Assembly (NCBI GenBank): GCA_963974345.1
Contig: CAXBBW010000014.1
Span: 62,001-126,000, forward strand
Source: RHLJ01 sp963974345
GTDB taxonomy: Bacteria > Bacteroidota > Rhodothermia > Balneolales > Balneolaceae
DNA: 64,000 nucleotides
Reading direction: 5' to 3'
Both the position numbers and the translations under genes were made by a program. The notes beneath the pieces were generated by a model. That model saw only the letters and a list, made by a program, of their open reading frames with translations. It did not search any database and was not told the origin of the DNA. This document shows positions 1 through 8,079 of this stretch, piece after piece (within the stretch, counting starts at the first letter, position 1; the number at the start of each line of letters is the position of its first letter).

Positions 1-1450
1 TTCCAATCGGTGTACCTACTAATGTGCCGTCATCAATACAAATAAGTGCATCATGTGCTTTAGCATCTTCTTCTTCTAGATAGAACGCATTATTACTGGC
101 AACTAGCTTCACGCCATACTTTTCGGAAAACTCCTTAAAAACTTGGTTAACACGTTGCTCCTCATCGAGCCCATGATTGATTACTTCGAGGTAGAAATCA
201 TCCCCAAATATTTCCATCCACCACTTTAATTCTTCTTCAGCAAATTCTTCGCCTTTGTTCAGAATTAAGTCTCCCAGTAAACCCCGAGTATTTCCACTAA
301 GACAGATTAAATCTTTACTGTATTTCTTAATTACTTCCTTATCAACCCGTGGAAATTTGTAGTAATATCCTTCGGTAAAACCAACAGAGCAAAGTTTAGC
401 AAGGTTTTTATAACCATCCATATTCTTCGCCAACATTGGAATCTGATACATCCTATCTCTGTTTTCACGCGTAAATTTCTTTTGATTCCGATCATCTACC
501 ACAAAAAACTCACATCCTACAATGGGTTTTATTCCTTCGGCATGAGCGGCTGAAACAAAAGCGAACGCTCCATACATATTGCCTTTATCGGTTAGTGCTA
601 CAGCCGGCATTCCCAGTTTTTTGGCTTTGGCTACCAATTCTTTTACTCCAGCAGTGGCCTGAAGTACCGAGTATTTTGAGTGACAGTGGAGATGCGTAAA
701 TACTACGTCTTCGTCTAGTTTAACCTCAACCTTTTGGTTCGACGAATCGTCCGTGGTACTCGCTTCTGTGGTCTCCTCTTTTTTTTTAATACGTGAAGGC
801 GATACTAAATCAATGTAATTTTCCCGAACGATATAACTCTGAGAAGATTCATACAGTTTTGCATCTAATGGAAAGTTTACGTTGATCACCCCAAGTCGAA
901 CCAGTTCTAAAAACGCACGGGTTGTCGCTTCTACATCGGCTGCAGCATCGTGAGCATCTTCAAAATTTTTGCCAAATAATTTATGATGAAGTTCGCCCAG
1001 AGTAGGCCACTTAAATCCTCTCGCACTTGGTATTGCTACGTACTCTGTACTTTCATCTTTAGTATCGATCTTGGGTTTATCCATGATCGCGGATGCAATT
1101 TTCTTCCGAAGATATTCAGCACCCATAATATTCTCATCGAACGATACATTGTGCCCGATTAAGAAATGTGCGCGATCCATGTCTTTTCTGAATTCCTGTA
1201 ATACGAATCCGAGATCATGCCCTTCTTCTATTGCCTTTTTGGTAGAAATACCATGAATTTTTTCGGAATTGAAAGGAATAGTAAATCCTTCTGGCTTAAC
1301 TATATAATTCCCGCTCGACATCAATTTTCCAGTATGATCATGCAATTGCCACGCTAATTGAACCAAACGTGGCCAGTTATCAAAATCGGTAATTGGAGCT
1401 GAATAATCTCGTGGAAGACCTGTGGTCTCGGTATCAAAAATCAGATACAT
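1..1450 (-). CDS. dnaE: DNA polymerase III alpha subunit with N-terminal exonuclease domain (3' end outside window)
   Basis: Only the first 483 codons are present; the frame stays open to base 1. Residues 1-190 form a DnaQ-like DEDDh exonuclease: FDTETTG (D6, E8), IGHNVSFD (D105) and AHDAAAD (H167, D172) are all visible, so the proofreading site looks intact. A low-complexity Lys/Glu/Ser/Thr linker follows at about 222-246. The PHP domain of bacterial replicative polymerases then begins with HLHCHSKYS (about 253-261) and continues through the lines CSVGFTEGYYYKFPR and NKGEEFAEEEL. From family knowledge this is the chromosomal replicase catalytic subunit. The order exonuclease-PHP differs from E. 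coli DnaE (no exonuclease) and from PolC (exonuclease inserted in PHP). The start is the ATG at 1448-1450. The polymerase core lies outside the window, so its integrity is not seen. Confidence 0.9.
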   Translation of the reverse strand, partial: MYLIFDTETTGLPRDYSAPITDFDNWPRLVQLAWQLHDHTGKLMSSGNYIVKPEGFTIPFNSEKIHGISTKKAIEEGHDLGFVLQEFRKDMDRAHFLIGHNVSFDENIMGAEYLRKKIASAIMDKPKIDTKDESTEYVAIPSARGFKWPTLGELHHKLFGKNFEDAHDAAADVEATTRAFLELVRLGVINVNFPLDAKLYESSQSYIVRENYIDLVSPSRIKKKEETTEASTTDDSSNQKVEVKLDEDVVFTHLHCHSKYSVLQATAGVKELVAKAKKLGMPAVALTDKGNMYGAFAFVSAAHAEGIKPIVGCEFFVVDDRNQKKFTRENRDRMYQIPMLAKNMDGYKNLAKLCSVGFTEGYYYKFPRVDKEVIKKYSKDLICLSGNTRGLLGDLILNKGEEFAEEELKWWMEIFGDDFYLEVINHGLDEEQRVNQVFKEFSEKYGVKLVASNNAFYLEEEDAKAHDALICIDDGTLVGTPIG

Positions 1451-1563
1451 ATAATGCCTTTACTACGTGCGTGATCTACTGAAAATATCTATTGAATATA
1501 GGATTCAAATTGCTCCTTATCTTGAGAAGTTTTCCACAAGTTGTCGACTAACTTATAAATTAG

Positions 1564-2991
1564 TTAGTTATCGACATTATATTCTAGAAGCTTGAAACGA
1601 ACACTCCATGGGCTTGTAGTTGAAATATTTGGAACATTGGTATATCTATAGCTAACCAGACCAATCTCTTTTTCTAGAATACTATGGCTAGAATAAGTTG
1701 GATCCAATTCTAGATCATAGTTATATCCATTACGAACTGTTACGTTTTCAAAAAAGTTTAAATTATATCTAAAAAGTGATCCAAGTTGTCCATAAGGTGA
1801 AACTCTAACAAAATTATTCTTTCTATCATCGATATTAATGCTACCATCTTCTTTAATCGTTATAAAAAAGTGTGATTCATAATCGTTGTAGAGTGTTGTA
1901 TCAGAAGCCCAATTAAAGACTTCATACCCATTCCTGATTTCTTTAATGGTATAAATAGTATCAGAACCTGAGGTTTCGAGACTTTCAACCATCCATTCGG
2001 AATCATAGTTAAGAACATTGTCTGGCTGACCTGCATCTGTAAACACTCCTGAAACAGAATACTTCCAGTAATTGCCAATATTCAAAGGTAAAAAATCTGC
2101 TTTTGGGCCTTTCAGTTCAATTTGTGGGTTTGCACTACTGCTTATTAAAATTTCTTTTCGGGGATTATAGAATCCATCAATATGGGCTTCAATGGTTTGA
2201 ATCCCTGGGTCAATTCTATCTATCATAAATTCACCGTTATTATCTGTGTTATATAATACACCATTTATTAATACAGATTTATTTTTAACTGGATAAGAAG
2301 TGGACTTGTACTTATAAAACAACCTCCCATTGATGTTCATGTACTCATTTGGCTCAAAATAAATATTAACATCTTCCATGGTATCAACTCGAAATTCTAA
2401 TGATGTTGTTTCAAACTTATCACTTGAAATAGTTACTTCTACCAATTCGCCTTTTTCAATAAATGGTATCGAAACCCGTCCCTCATGGATATATCCTGAC
2501 TCACGCTCGTTCACCAAAACAGATCCATTTTCAAATTTTACTGTATCCTTGTTCGATATTTCATTAATGTTTACATGAACTGTGTATATATAATATTCAG
2601 TTCCAAATTGAACTTGCTGGAATGTAGTATCAATAAAAACAGACCCAGCATGAATAATCTCTTCTGTAATCGCTCTATAATCATATAATCCAAACTCTAT
2701 ATCCTCTAAAATAAATCTAGCACCAGAATAGCTTACCGATTCATATGATTTCCCATCAATTTCCAAGATCATCCCTATAAAAAGGCCAATATCTCGAACC
2801 TTTTCCTCATTTATTATCATGTAAAAATCTAGCTCAACCTGATCTAAAATTTTTAGATCATTTTCATCTGGAGCAGTTGTTTCATGACAACTCAATAGTA
2901 CTATAAATAGCACAAAAGCTAGATGTCTCTTTGTTATTTTATTCGGATGATTGACTTCAAATATAGGTGCACTAAAAAAGTATCTTCTCAT
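1564..2991 (-). CDS. hypothetical lipoprotein
   Basis: A 475-residue protein whose N-terminus has a basic stretch (KITKRH), a short hydrophobic core and a lipobox VLLSC at about residues 31-35, so it is probably exported and lipidated at that Cys. The stretch before the hydrophobic core is unusually long, and the true start may be downstream of the ATG used here, but no better start is visible. The middle part (about 225-290) reads like a carboxypeptidase-regulatory or Ig-like beta domain, with NGVLYNTDNNGEF followed by YNPRKEILIS. The C-terminal part begins FLPLNIGNYWKYSV, a phrase often seen at the start of secreted domains of unknown function in Bacteroidota. I assign no function. It is flanked by dnaE on the same strand and by the umuD-like gene diverging at 3212. 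Confidence 0.75.
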   Translation of the reverse strand: MRRYFFSAPIFEVNHPNKITKRHLAFVLFIVLLSCHETTAPDENDLKILDQVELDFYMIINEEKVRDIGLFIGMILEIDGKSYESVSYSGARFILEDIEFGLYDYRAITEEIIHAGSVFIDTTFQQVQFGTEYYIYTVHVNINEISNKDTVKFENGSVLVNERESGYIHEGRVSIPFIEKGELVEVTISSDKFETTSLEFRVDTMEDVNIYFEPNEYMNINGRLFYKYKSTSYPVKNKSVLINGVLYNTDNNGEFMIDRIDPGIQTIEAHIDGFYNPRKEILISSSANPQIELKGPKADFLPLNIGNYWKYSVSGVFTDAGQPDNVLNYDSEWMVESLETSGSDTIYTIKEIRNGYEVFNWASDTTLYNDYESHFFITIKEDGSINIDDRKNNFVRVSPYGQLGSLFRYNLNFFENVTVRNGYNYDLELDPTYSSHSILEKEIGLVSYRYTNVPNISTTSPWSVRFKLLEYNVDN

Positions 2992-3159
2992 TATGAAATG
3001 ACTTTATTTTCTCAAGACTTAGCAAAGGTATAAAATTGATAACTTAAGTCCGATATTAAATTTCTGATTTTAAATATTATTTCTTTTTCCGGAGCCATTT
3101 ACCTCTTGTTTGAACTGAATAATTTTTCCTAAATTCTCAAAAAAAAAGTTTACTTTTCC

Positions 3160-3192
3160 ATTATATACACATATAATGTACATATAAATTAT
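3160..3192. promoter_or_regulatory. candidate SOS-type operator upstream of umuD-like gene
   Basis: The 70 bases before the umuD-like ATG contain overlapping AT-rich inverted repeats. The clearest is ACAT-ATA-ATGT, set inside TACACATATAATGTACA and flanked by TATA on both sides. A LexA-type repressor site is expected in front of a umuDC cassette, and Bacteroidota LexA boxes diverge from the E. coli consensus. The palindrome is seen; its role as a LexA site is inference. Confidence 0.3.
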
Positions 3193-3211
3193 ATGCGAAA
3201 AGGACCGCAAA

Positions 3212-3655
3212 ATGACAGACCTAAAATCATACTCTACATTAGCAAATAATGCTGATTCTGAAATGCTTAAGCTATCCCGAAAGATTGAAACAGGCTTCCC
3301 TTCTCCCGCAGGAGATCACCTTGAAAAAGCATTAAGCCTTGAAGATTTAATTGTACGTCGACCAACCTCTACATTTTATGTGCGAGCGGAAGGAAATGCC
3401 ATGATAGCATCGGGAATTCATGATGGGGATATCCTTGTCATTGACCGATCTCTTACGGCTCGAAATGGGTCTGTTATTGTTGTTTCATTGGATGAGGAAG
3501 TACTTATTCGTCGGTTAGCAAAAAAAGGAAGTCGTGTATTTTTAGTATCTGGAGATGTTAGATATGCTCCCATTCCCATTGGAAAAGAAACTAACTGGAT
3601 GGTTTGGGGAGTGGCAACTCATTTGATTCATCGTTTTAAAGACGTGGTTGAATAA
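3212..3655 (+). CDS. umuD: UmuD-like protein, catalytic dyad lost
   Basis: A 147-residue member of the LexA/UmuD S24 family. It matches E. coli UmuD over its whole length: GFPSPAGDHLEK (28-39) is the cleavage region, then FYVRAEGNAMI (55-65), GIHDGDILVID and a C-terminal MVWGVATHLIH. In the family a Ser (E. coli S60, in GDSMI) and a Lys (K97, in TVKKL) form the self-cleavage dyad. Here the aligned residues are Ala63 (codon GCC at 3398) and Arg100 (codon CGT at 3509), so self-cleavage to UmuD' should not be possible. The N-terminal arm is still present. It should act with the downstream UmuC in translesion synthesis, but either activation differs or the protein has another role. The start is the ATG at 3212 with AGGA about 10 bases upstream. 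Confidence 0.88.
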   Translation: MTDLKSYSTLANNADSEMLKLSRKIETGFPSPAGDHLEKALSLEDLIVRRPTSTFYVRAEGNAMIASGIHDGDILVIDRSLTARNGSVIVVSLDEEVLIRRLAKKGSRVFLVSGDVRYAPIPIGKETNWMVWGVATHLIHRFKDVVE

Positions 3656-3706
3656 GTACAAAAGGTACTCAAATGCACAATGTTTAATTTTAAATAAGGC
3701 TCAATA

Positions 3707-4069
3707 ATGATGACTACAATTAAAACTTATAGGGATTTACGAGTTTGGCAAAAAGCCATGCTTTTAGTGAACAAAGTGTATAAGATATCAATCAATTTTC
3801 CTGATACTGAAAGGTATGCGCTTACAAGTCAAATAAGGATGAGCGCTATTTCAATTCCTTCTACTATTGCTGAAGGATATGGAAGACGTTCAACAGGAGA
3901 TTATATCTTATTTCTTAATACCGCAATGGGTTCTCTCTTTGAGTTTCAAACTCAAATTGAAATTGCTCTCAATCAAAGCTACCTAAATAAAGCAATGTTT
4001 GATTTGATTTATGAAGATAGTCGCGAAATTGAGCGAATGATAAATAGTCATATTAGGAAAATAAGTTAA
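3707..4069 (+). CDS. four-helix bundle protein (23S rRNA intervening-sequence / S23 family)
   Basis: A 120-residue, mostly helical protein. It has the hallmarks of the S23/IVS family: YRDLRVWQKAM at 8-18, LTSQIRMSAISIPSTIAEG in the middle and a long C-terminal helix with SREIERM. Members are encoded inside 23S rRNA intervening sequences, stand alone in Bacteroidota genomes, or resemble the Avd accessory protein of diversity-generating retroelements; all form four-helix bundles that assemble into oligomers. No rRNA, reverse transcriptase or variable repeat is near. It lies 51 bases after the umuD-like gene and 34 bases before umuC, on the same strand, so it is probably cotranscribed. Its cellular role is unknown. 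Confidence 0.85.
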   Translation: MMTTIKTYRDLRVWQKAMLLVNKVYKISINFPDTERYALTSQIRMSAISIPSTIAEGYGRRSTGDYILFLNTAMGSLFEFQTQIEIALNQSYLNKAMFDLIYEDSREIERMINSHIRKIS

Positions 4070-4103
4070 CTATGTGCCTTAGTATTTTCGCCCCTTATGA
4101 CCT

Positions 4104-5435
4104 ATGGATTTAAAATCCCTTAAAAAACCTGAGTCTCTAGCTTTTGCAATGGTAGATTGCAACAACTTCTATGCATCTTGTGAGCGAGTTTTTGATCCAA
4201 CTTTAATTGGGAAACCTATCGCCATTTTATCGAATAATGATGGATGTGTAATTGCTCGATCTCAGGAGGCCAAAGACGTGGGTGTTCCAATGGGTGCACC
4301 AGAATTCAAACATCGACATGAATTTAAAAAAAATGGGGTGGCCGTTCGATCTTCTAACTATGCTTTATATGGAGATATGTCGCACCGAGTAATGGAAACG
4401 TTACGTTACCTGACGCATGATATTGAAGTGTATAGTATTGATGAAGCCTTTGCAGAACTATCGACTAATATATATGCCGATCTCACTGAATATGGACACG
4501 TAATACGAGAAACTATTTTAAAATGGACTGGACTTCCCGTTTCAGTGGGAATTGCACCCAGCAAAACACTTGCAAAGATTGCCAATCATATGGCTAAGAA
4601 AAATCCAGAGTATAGTGGAAGCCTCGATCTTAGTAATCATCCCAATATCGATTTTTTCCTTGAAAACACTCCCGTTCAAGAGGTTTGGGGTATTGGACAA
4701 GGGCTTACCATTCGGCTAAATAGATATGGAATTAATAACGCTTTGGAGCTCAAAAAAACTATTACAAATAAAAAATGGGTACGGAAACATCTTGCAGTAA
4801 CTGGATTGCGCACAGTATTAGAATTAAATGGATTTCCTTGCTCTGGACTAAGTGAAGGCAGAGACTCGCGAAAAGGAATTTTAACTTCCCGAATGTTTGG
4901 CAAGCCCTTATATGCACTTTCAGACGTGCAGGAAGCCGTAGCTACTTTTGTAAGTCGTGCCGCCGAGAAGCTACGAGCACAAAAATCGGTAGCCTCAAAT
5001 ATTCACGTTAATTTGATTGGGGATAAGTACGAGAATATTCGTGGGAAATATAAATTCAGCGCTGGGTATCCAATGAAAGTCCCAACAGCACACACTCCAA
5101 CTATGATTAACATTGCCAAAGCACTTACCGCTCATGCCTTTGAAGAAGGACGTAAATACAAGAAGGCTGCGATTATGCTTACTGGAATTGTTCCTAACGA
5201 TGAAGTACAAATGGATTTGTTTGATCCAGAATTTTATACCCATAAGCAGTTCAAGCTTATGGAATCGATAGATTTCATTAACTCGAAATTTGGGCGAAAT
5301 CATGCTGCTTTTGCGGCTACTGGATTACATAAAAAAGGAGATCATCGTAATAAATGGCTGATGAACCAAAACTATCTGAGTAAACGATACACTACGCGAT
5401 GGGATGAGTTGTTGGTAGCAAAAACGGAATTCTGA
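4104..5435 (+). CDS. umuC: Y-family DNA polymerase V catalytic subunit UmuC
   Basis: A 443-residue Y-family translesion polymerase. The catalytic acidic residues are present: VDCNNFYASCERVF with D18, and YSIDEAF with D113 and E114. SNNDGCVIARS, the thumb region with VWGIGQG (helix-hairpin-helix) and a little-finger domain starting near residue 247 (SRKGILTSRMFGKP) follow. The end (LSKRYTTRWDELLV) is the conserved UmuC C-terminal tail (DUF4113-like). Relative to E. coli UmuC, which starts just before VDCNNFYASCE, it has about 15 extra N-terminal residues; the ATG at 4149 is an alternative start. It is expected to bypass DNA lesions with a UmuD partner, but the upstream UmuD-like protein lacks the self-cleavage dyad. 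Confidence 0.93.
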   Translation: MDLKSLKKPESLAFAMVDCNNFYASCERVFDPTLIGKPIAILSNNDGCVIARSQEAKDVGVPMGAPEFKHRHEFKKNGVAVRSSNYALYGDMSHRVMETLRYLTHDIEVYSIDEAFAELSTNIYADLTEYGHVIRETILKWTGLPVSVGIAPSKTLAKIANHMAKKNPEYSGSLDLSNHPNIDFFLENTPVQEVWGIGQGLTIRLNRYGINNALELKKTITNKKWVRKHLAVTGLRTVLELNGFPCSGLSEGRDSRKGILTSRMFGKPLYALSDVQEAVATFVSRAAEKLRAQKSVASNIHVNLIGDKYENIRGKYKFSAGYPMKVPTAHTPTMINIAKALTAHAFEEGRKYKKAAIMLTGIVPNDEVQMDLFDPEFYTHKQFKLMESIDFINSKFGRNHAAFAATGLHKKGDHRNKWLMNQNYLSKRYTTRWDELLVAKTEF

Positions 5436-5446
5436 TGTTCGAGTGT

Positions 5447-5475
5447 TGTCATTTCGAACGAATGTGAGAAACCAA
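5447..5475 (+). repeat. dispersed GTCATTTCGA-type palindromic repeat fragment
   Basis: The 156-base gap after umuC starts with GTCATTTCGAACGAATGTGAGAAA, one end of the GTCATTTCGANNGAAGTGAGAAA family of short intergenic repeats known from many Bacteroidota genomes. No second end is clear, so it is probably a decayed copy. The rest of the gap shows nothing else I can name. Confidence 0.5.
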
Positions 5476-5591
5476 TAAACTTTATCCTCAAAAGAAATGT
5501 ATTCGATGTATCAATCTCGTAGATTTAGGAAATATACGATTGACTCAGATTCGTCCAGCTGAAGCCTTCGCAAAGCCCATTAAATTAAAAA

Positions 5592-6518
5592 ATGTCACTA
5601 CTACTTATCGCCAAAAACCGGGATATGAATCCATGGAAAGAAGCTCTTCTTGAGGAAGATTCCAATCTGGATGTTGAAATATGGCCAAAGGTAGAAAACA
5701 AAGAGAGAGTTACGTTTGCGGTGAGTTGGAGACATCCTGAAAAAGTGTTAGATGGATTTCTTAATCTAAAAACAGTGACTTCCCTTGGCGCCGGAGTTGA
5801 TCACCTTTTAAAGGATGAAGTAATTGCAAAATCGGTGAAACTGGCTCGAGTTATGATTCCTTCCTTGAAATCTCAAATGTCGGAATATGTGTTAAATGCG
5901 ATTCAGAATTATCGCTTTCATACATCAAGATATGTTGACCAAAAGCAGGAGGGATTTTGGAGTAAGCACGATCCTATTCCGAAAGAAGAGTGCACGGTTG
6001 GAATTTTGGGATTAGGTGAAATGGGTTCTACTGTTGCTAGTTCATTAGTAGTTAATGGATATTCGGTTGTTGGTTGGGCGAAATCTAAAAAAGAGATCGA
6101 AGGAGTTCACTGTTTTTGGGAAGGTGAATTGGATGAGTTTCTAGCTCAAACAAATATTCTGGTTTGTTTGCTTCCCCTTACTATACAAACTTCAGGAATA
6201 TTAGAACTCAATCTTTTTAAAAAACTTAAAAATCCTTCTTTTTTAATTAATGTAGCTCGTGGAAGTCATTTGGTTGAAGAAGATCTAATTTACGCGTTAG
6301 ACACTAGATTGTTGAAAGGTGCTTGTCTAGATGTTTTTGAAGAAGAACCTTTACCGGGAAATCACTTATTCTGGAACCGTCCGAACATAATGATTACACC
6401 ACATATTGCTTCAATTACTGATCCGAAAGAAGCGGCTAAACAGATTATAGAAAACTATAAACGAAGTCTTTCCGGAATGGAGTTATTGAATGAAGTGGAT
6501 AGGGAAAGAGGTTATTAA
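5592..6518 (+). CDS. ghrA: D-2-hydroxyacid dehydrogenase, glyoxylate/hydroxypyruvate reductase A-like
   Basis: A 308-residue NAD(P)-dependent 2-hydroxyacid dehydrogenase. The Rossmann glycine motif is GLGEMG at 140-145. The catalytic triad is visible as Arg223 (INVARGSHLVEEDL), Glu252 (DVFEEEPLP) and His271 (MITPHIAS). The short N-terminal domain with SLGAGVDHLL and the AVSWRHPE segment fit the GhrA subgroup, which reduces glyoxylate and hydroxypyruvate in the cytoplasm. It is a single gene, converging with crcB with only 6 bases between the ends. Substrate specificity is inferred from family resemblance only. Confidence 0.85.
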   Translation: MSLLLIAKNRDMNPWKEALLEEDSNLDVEIWPKVENKERVTFAVSWRHPEKVLDGFLNLKTVTSLGAGVDHLLKDEVIAKSVKLARVMIPSLKSQMSEYVLNAIQNYRFHTSRYVDQKQEGFWSKHDPIPKEECTVGILGLGEMGSTVASSLVVNGYSVVGWAKSKKEIEGVHCFWEGELDEFLAQTNILVCLLPLTIQTSGILELNLFKKLKNPSFLINVARGSHLVEEDLIYALDTRLLKGACLDVFEEEPLPGNHLFWNRPNIMITPHIASITDPKEAAKQIIENYKRSLSGMELLNEVDRERGY

Positions 6519-6524
6519 TACCTC

Positions 6525-6917
6525 TTAAGAAAATAACTTCACAACAAAATAACCAACCCAAACAAATAAGAGACCAAGTAACACTTGTCCGCCCACATTT
6601 AATAAAGCGGCCATCATTTCTCCTTCTCTGCCTAAAAGAAACGTATCGTTGATGAAGGTAGAAAAGGTGGTAAATCCTCCCAGAAAACCCACAAAAATGA
6701 ACAGACGGAGTTCAACATTCATCCAGCCTTTGAGTTCAAAAATTCCGGCAAGTAAACCGATCAGCAAACAACCAACAATATTAACAATGAAAATCCCAAA
6801 TGGGAATTGTTCTGGTTTGATGTATTCATCTACTGAAACAGCCAGTAAGTAGCGACTGGTAGCACCTAAAAATCCTCCAGCACCAACAGAAAGAAGGCTG
6901 ATCAGACTAAAATTCAT
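6525..6917 (-). CDS. crcB: fluoride ion channel Fluc/CrcB
   Basis: A 130-residue, four-helix membrane protein. It has the family signatures GGFLGATSRYLL near the N-terminus, the central IVNIVGCLLIG with the conserved Asn, and GGFTTFSTF in the third helix, which lines the fluoride pore. From family knowledge it forms a dual-topology dimer that exports fluoride. The ATG lies 4 bases after the ilvE stop on the same strand, so it is probably translated from the ilvE transcript. I saw no fluoride riboswitch in front of either gene. Confidence 0.92.
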   Translation of the reverse strand: MNFSLISLLSVGAGGFLGATSRYLLAVSVDEYIKPEQFPFGIFIVNIVGCLLIGLLAGIFELKGWMNVELRLFIFVGFLGGFTTFSTFINDTFLLGREGEMMAALLNVGGQVLLGLLFVWVGYFVVKLFS

Positions 6918-6921
6918 TGAA

Positions 6922-8010
6922 CTAAACTTTTACTGAATGAACCCAGCCGTGTCTGTCTTCTAACTTTCCGTATTGGATTCCAGTAATCTCGTCAAAAAGT
7001 CGTTGAGCAAAATCACCAACTTTTCCGGAACCAATATTTATAGTTTTCCCTTTATGCTGAATTGATCCCACTGGAGAAATAACCGCTGCAGTTCCTGAAC
7101 CAAATACTTCTTTTAATGAACCATTTTCTGAAGCTTCAAACACTTCGTCTATAGAGATTTTACGCTCTTCAACTGTATAGCCCCATTCATCGGCTAACTT
7201 AGTAACCGATCTGCGAGTTACACCAGCTAAAACAGATCCTGTCAACTTGGGTGTTACTAGCTTATCACCAATTAAAAAGTGGATGTTCATTGTTCCCACT
7301 TCTTCAATGTACTTATTCTCGATAGCATCTAACCAAAGTACTTGAGTGTAGCCTTCTTGTTGGGCTTTGCGAGCAGGAAGAAAACTTGCAGCATAGTTAC
7401 CGGATGTTTTTGCTTCTCCGGTTCCACCTTTTACCGCACGAACGAAACCATCAGGAGTTGTTAAAGAAACTGGATTAAAACCTTCTGCGTAATACGCCCC
7501 AACTGGTGAAGTAATGATGTAATAACTATACACATCAGATACACGAGCCGCGAGATAGTCATCACTTGCAAAAATTACAGGACGAATATACATGGCAGTT
7601 CCTGACTTTTTTGGAATCCATTTTTTATCCAGACGGATTAGTCCTTCAAGAGCCGCAATGAAAGTTTCATAGTCTGTTTCAGGAATACACATTCTTCTGC
7701 AAGATTTATTGAATCTCTCGAAATGTACATCTGGACGGAAAATATTTACCGTTTTTTCATCCACATAAAATGCTTTCATTCCTTCAAAAACTGCCTGACC
7801 ATAGTGGAATATATTTAATGCTGGAGAAACCTCAATTTTACCGAATGGTTTTATGTTTGGCTCTCCCCAAACTCCATTTCGGAACTCCATCTCAAACATA
7901 TGATCTCCGAATAACCTTCCAAATTGCAGGTTTTCGAAGTCTACTTCTCCAATTCTACTGTATTCAGCTTGTTCTATTTTCAATGCGGGTTTTGTAAGTA
8001 TATCGTTCAT
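6922..8010 (-). CDS. ilvE: branched-chain amino acid aminotransferase
   Basis: A fold-type IV PLP enzyme of about 362 residues that interconverts Leu, Ile and Val with their 2-oxo acids. The PLP lysine sits in GTGEAKTSGNYAAS. YYAEGFNPVSL, EEVGTMNIHFLIG, VTRRSVTKLA and the C-terminal FGSGTAAVISPVG are typical of the BCAT2-like group. I place the start at the ATG at 8008-8010; an in-frame TTG at 8046 would add 12 residues that do not look conserved. ppc lies upstream on the same strand and crcB directly downstream. Confidence 0.92.
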   Translation of the reverse strand: MNDILTKPALKIEQAEYSRIGEVDFENLQFGRLFGDHMFEMEFRNGVWGEPNIKPFGKIEVSPALNIFHYGQAVFEGMKAFYVDEKTVNIFRPDVHFERFNKSCRRMCIPETDYETFIAALEGLIRLDKKWIPKKSGTAMYIRPVIFASDDYLAARVSDVYSYYIITSPVGAYYAEGFNPVSLTTPDGFVRAVKGGTGEAKTSGNYAASFLPARKAQQEGYTQVLWLDAIENKYIEEVGTMNIHFLIGDKLVTPKLTGSVLAGVTRRSVTKLADEWGYTVEERKISIDEVFEASENGSLKEVFGSGTAAVISPVGSIQHKGKTINIGSGKVGDFAQRLFDEITGIQYGKLEDRHGWVHSVKV

Positions 8011-8079
8011 GGCTTCTAATTCTAAAATCTTTACAACTGTGGGCAACTATAAAGGTAACATTTTCTAGCTTTTTAAACA

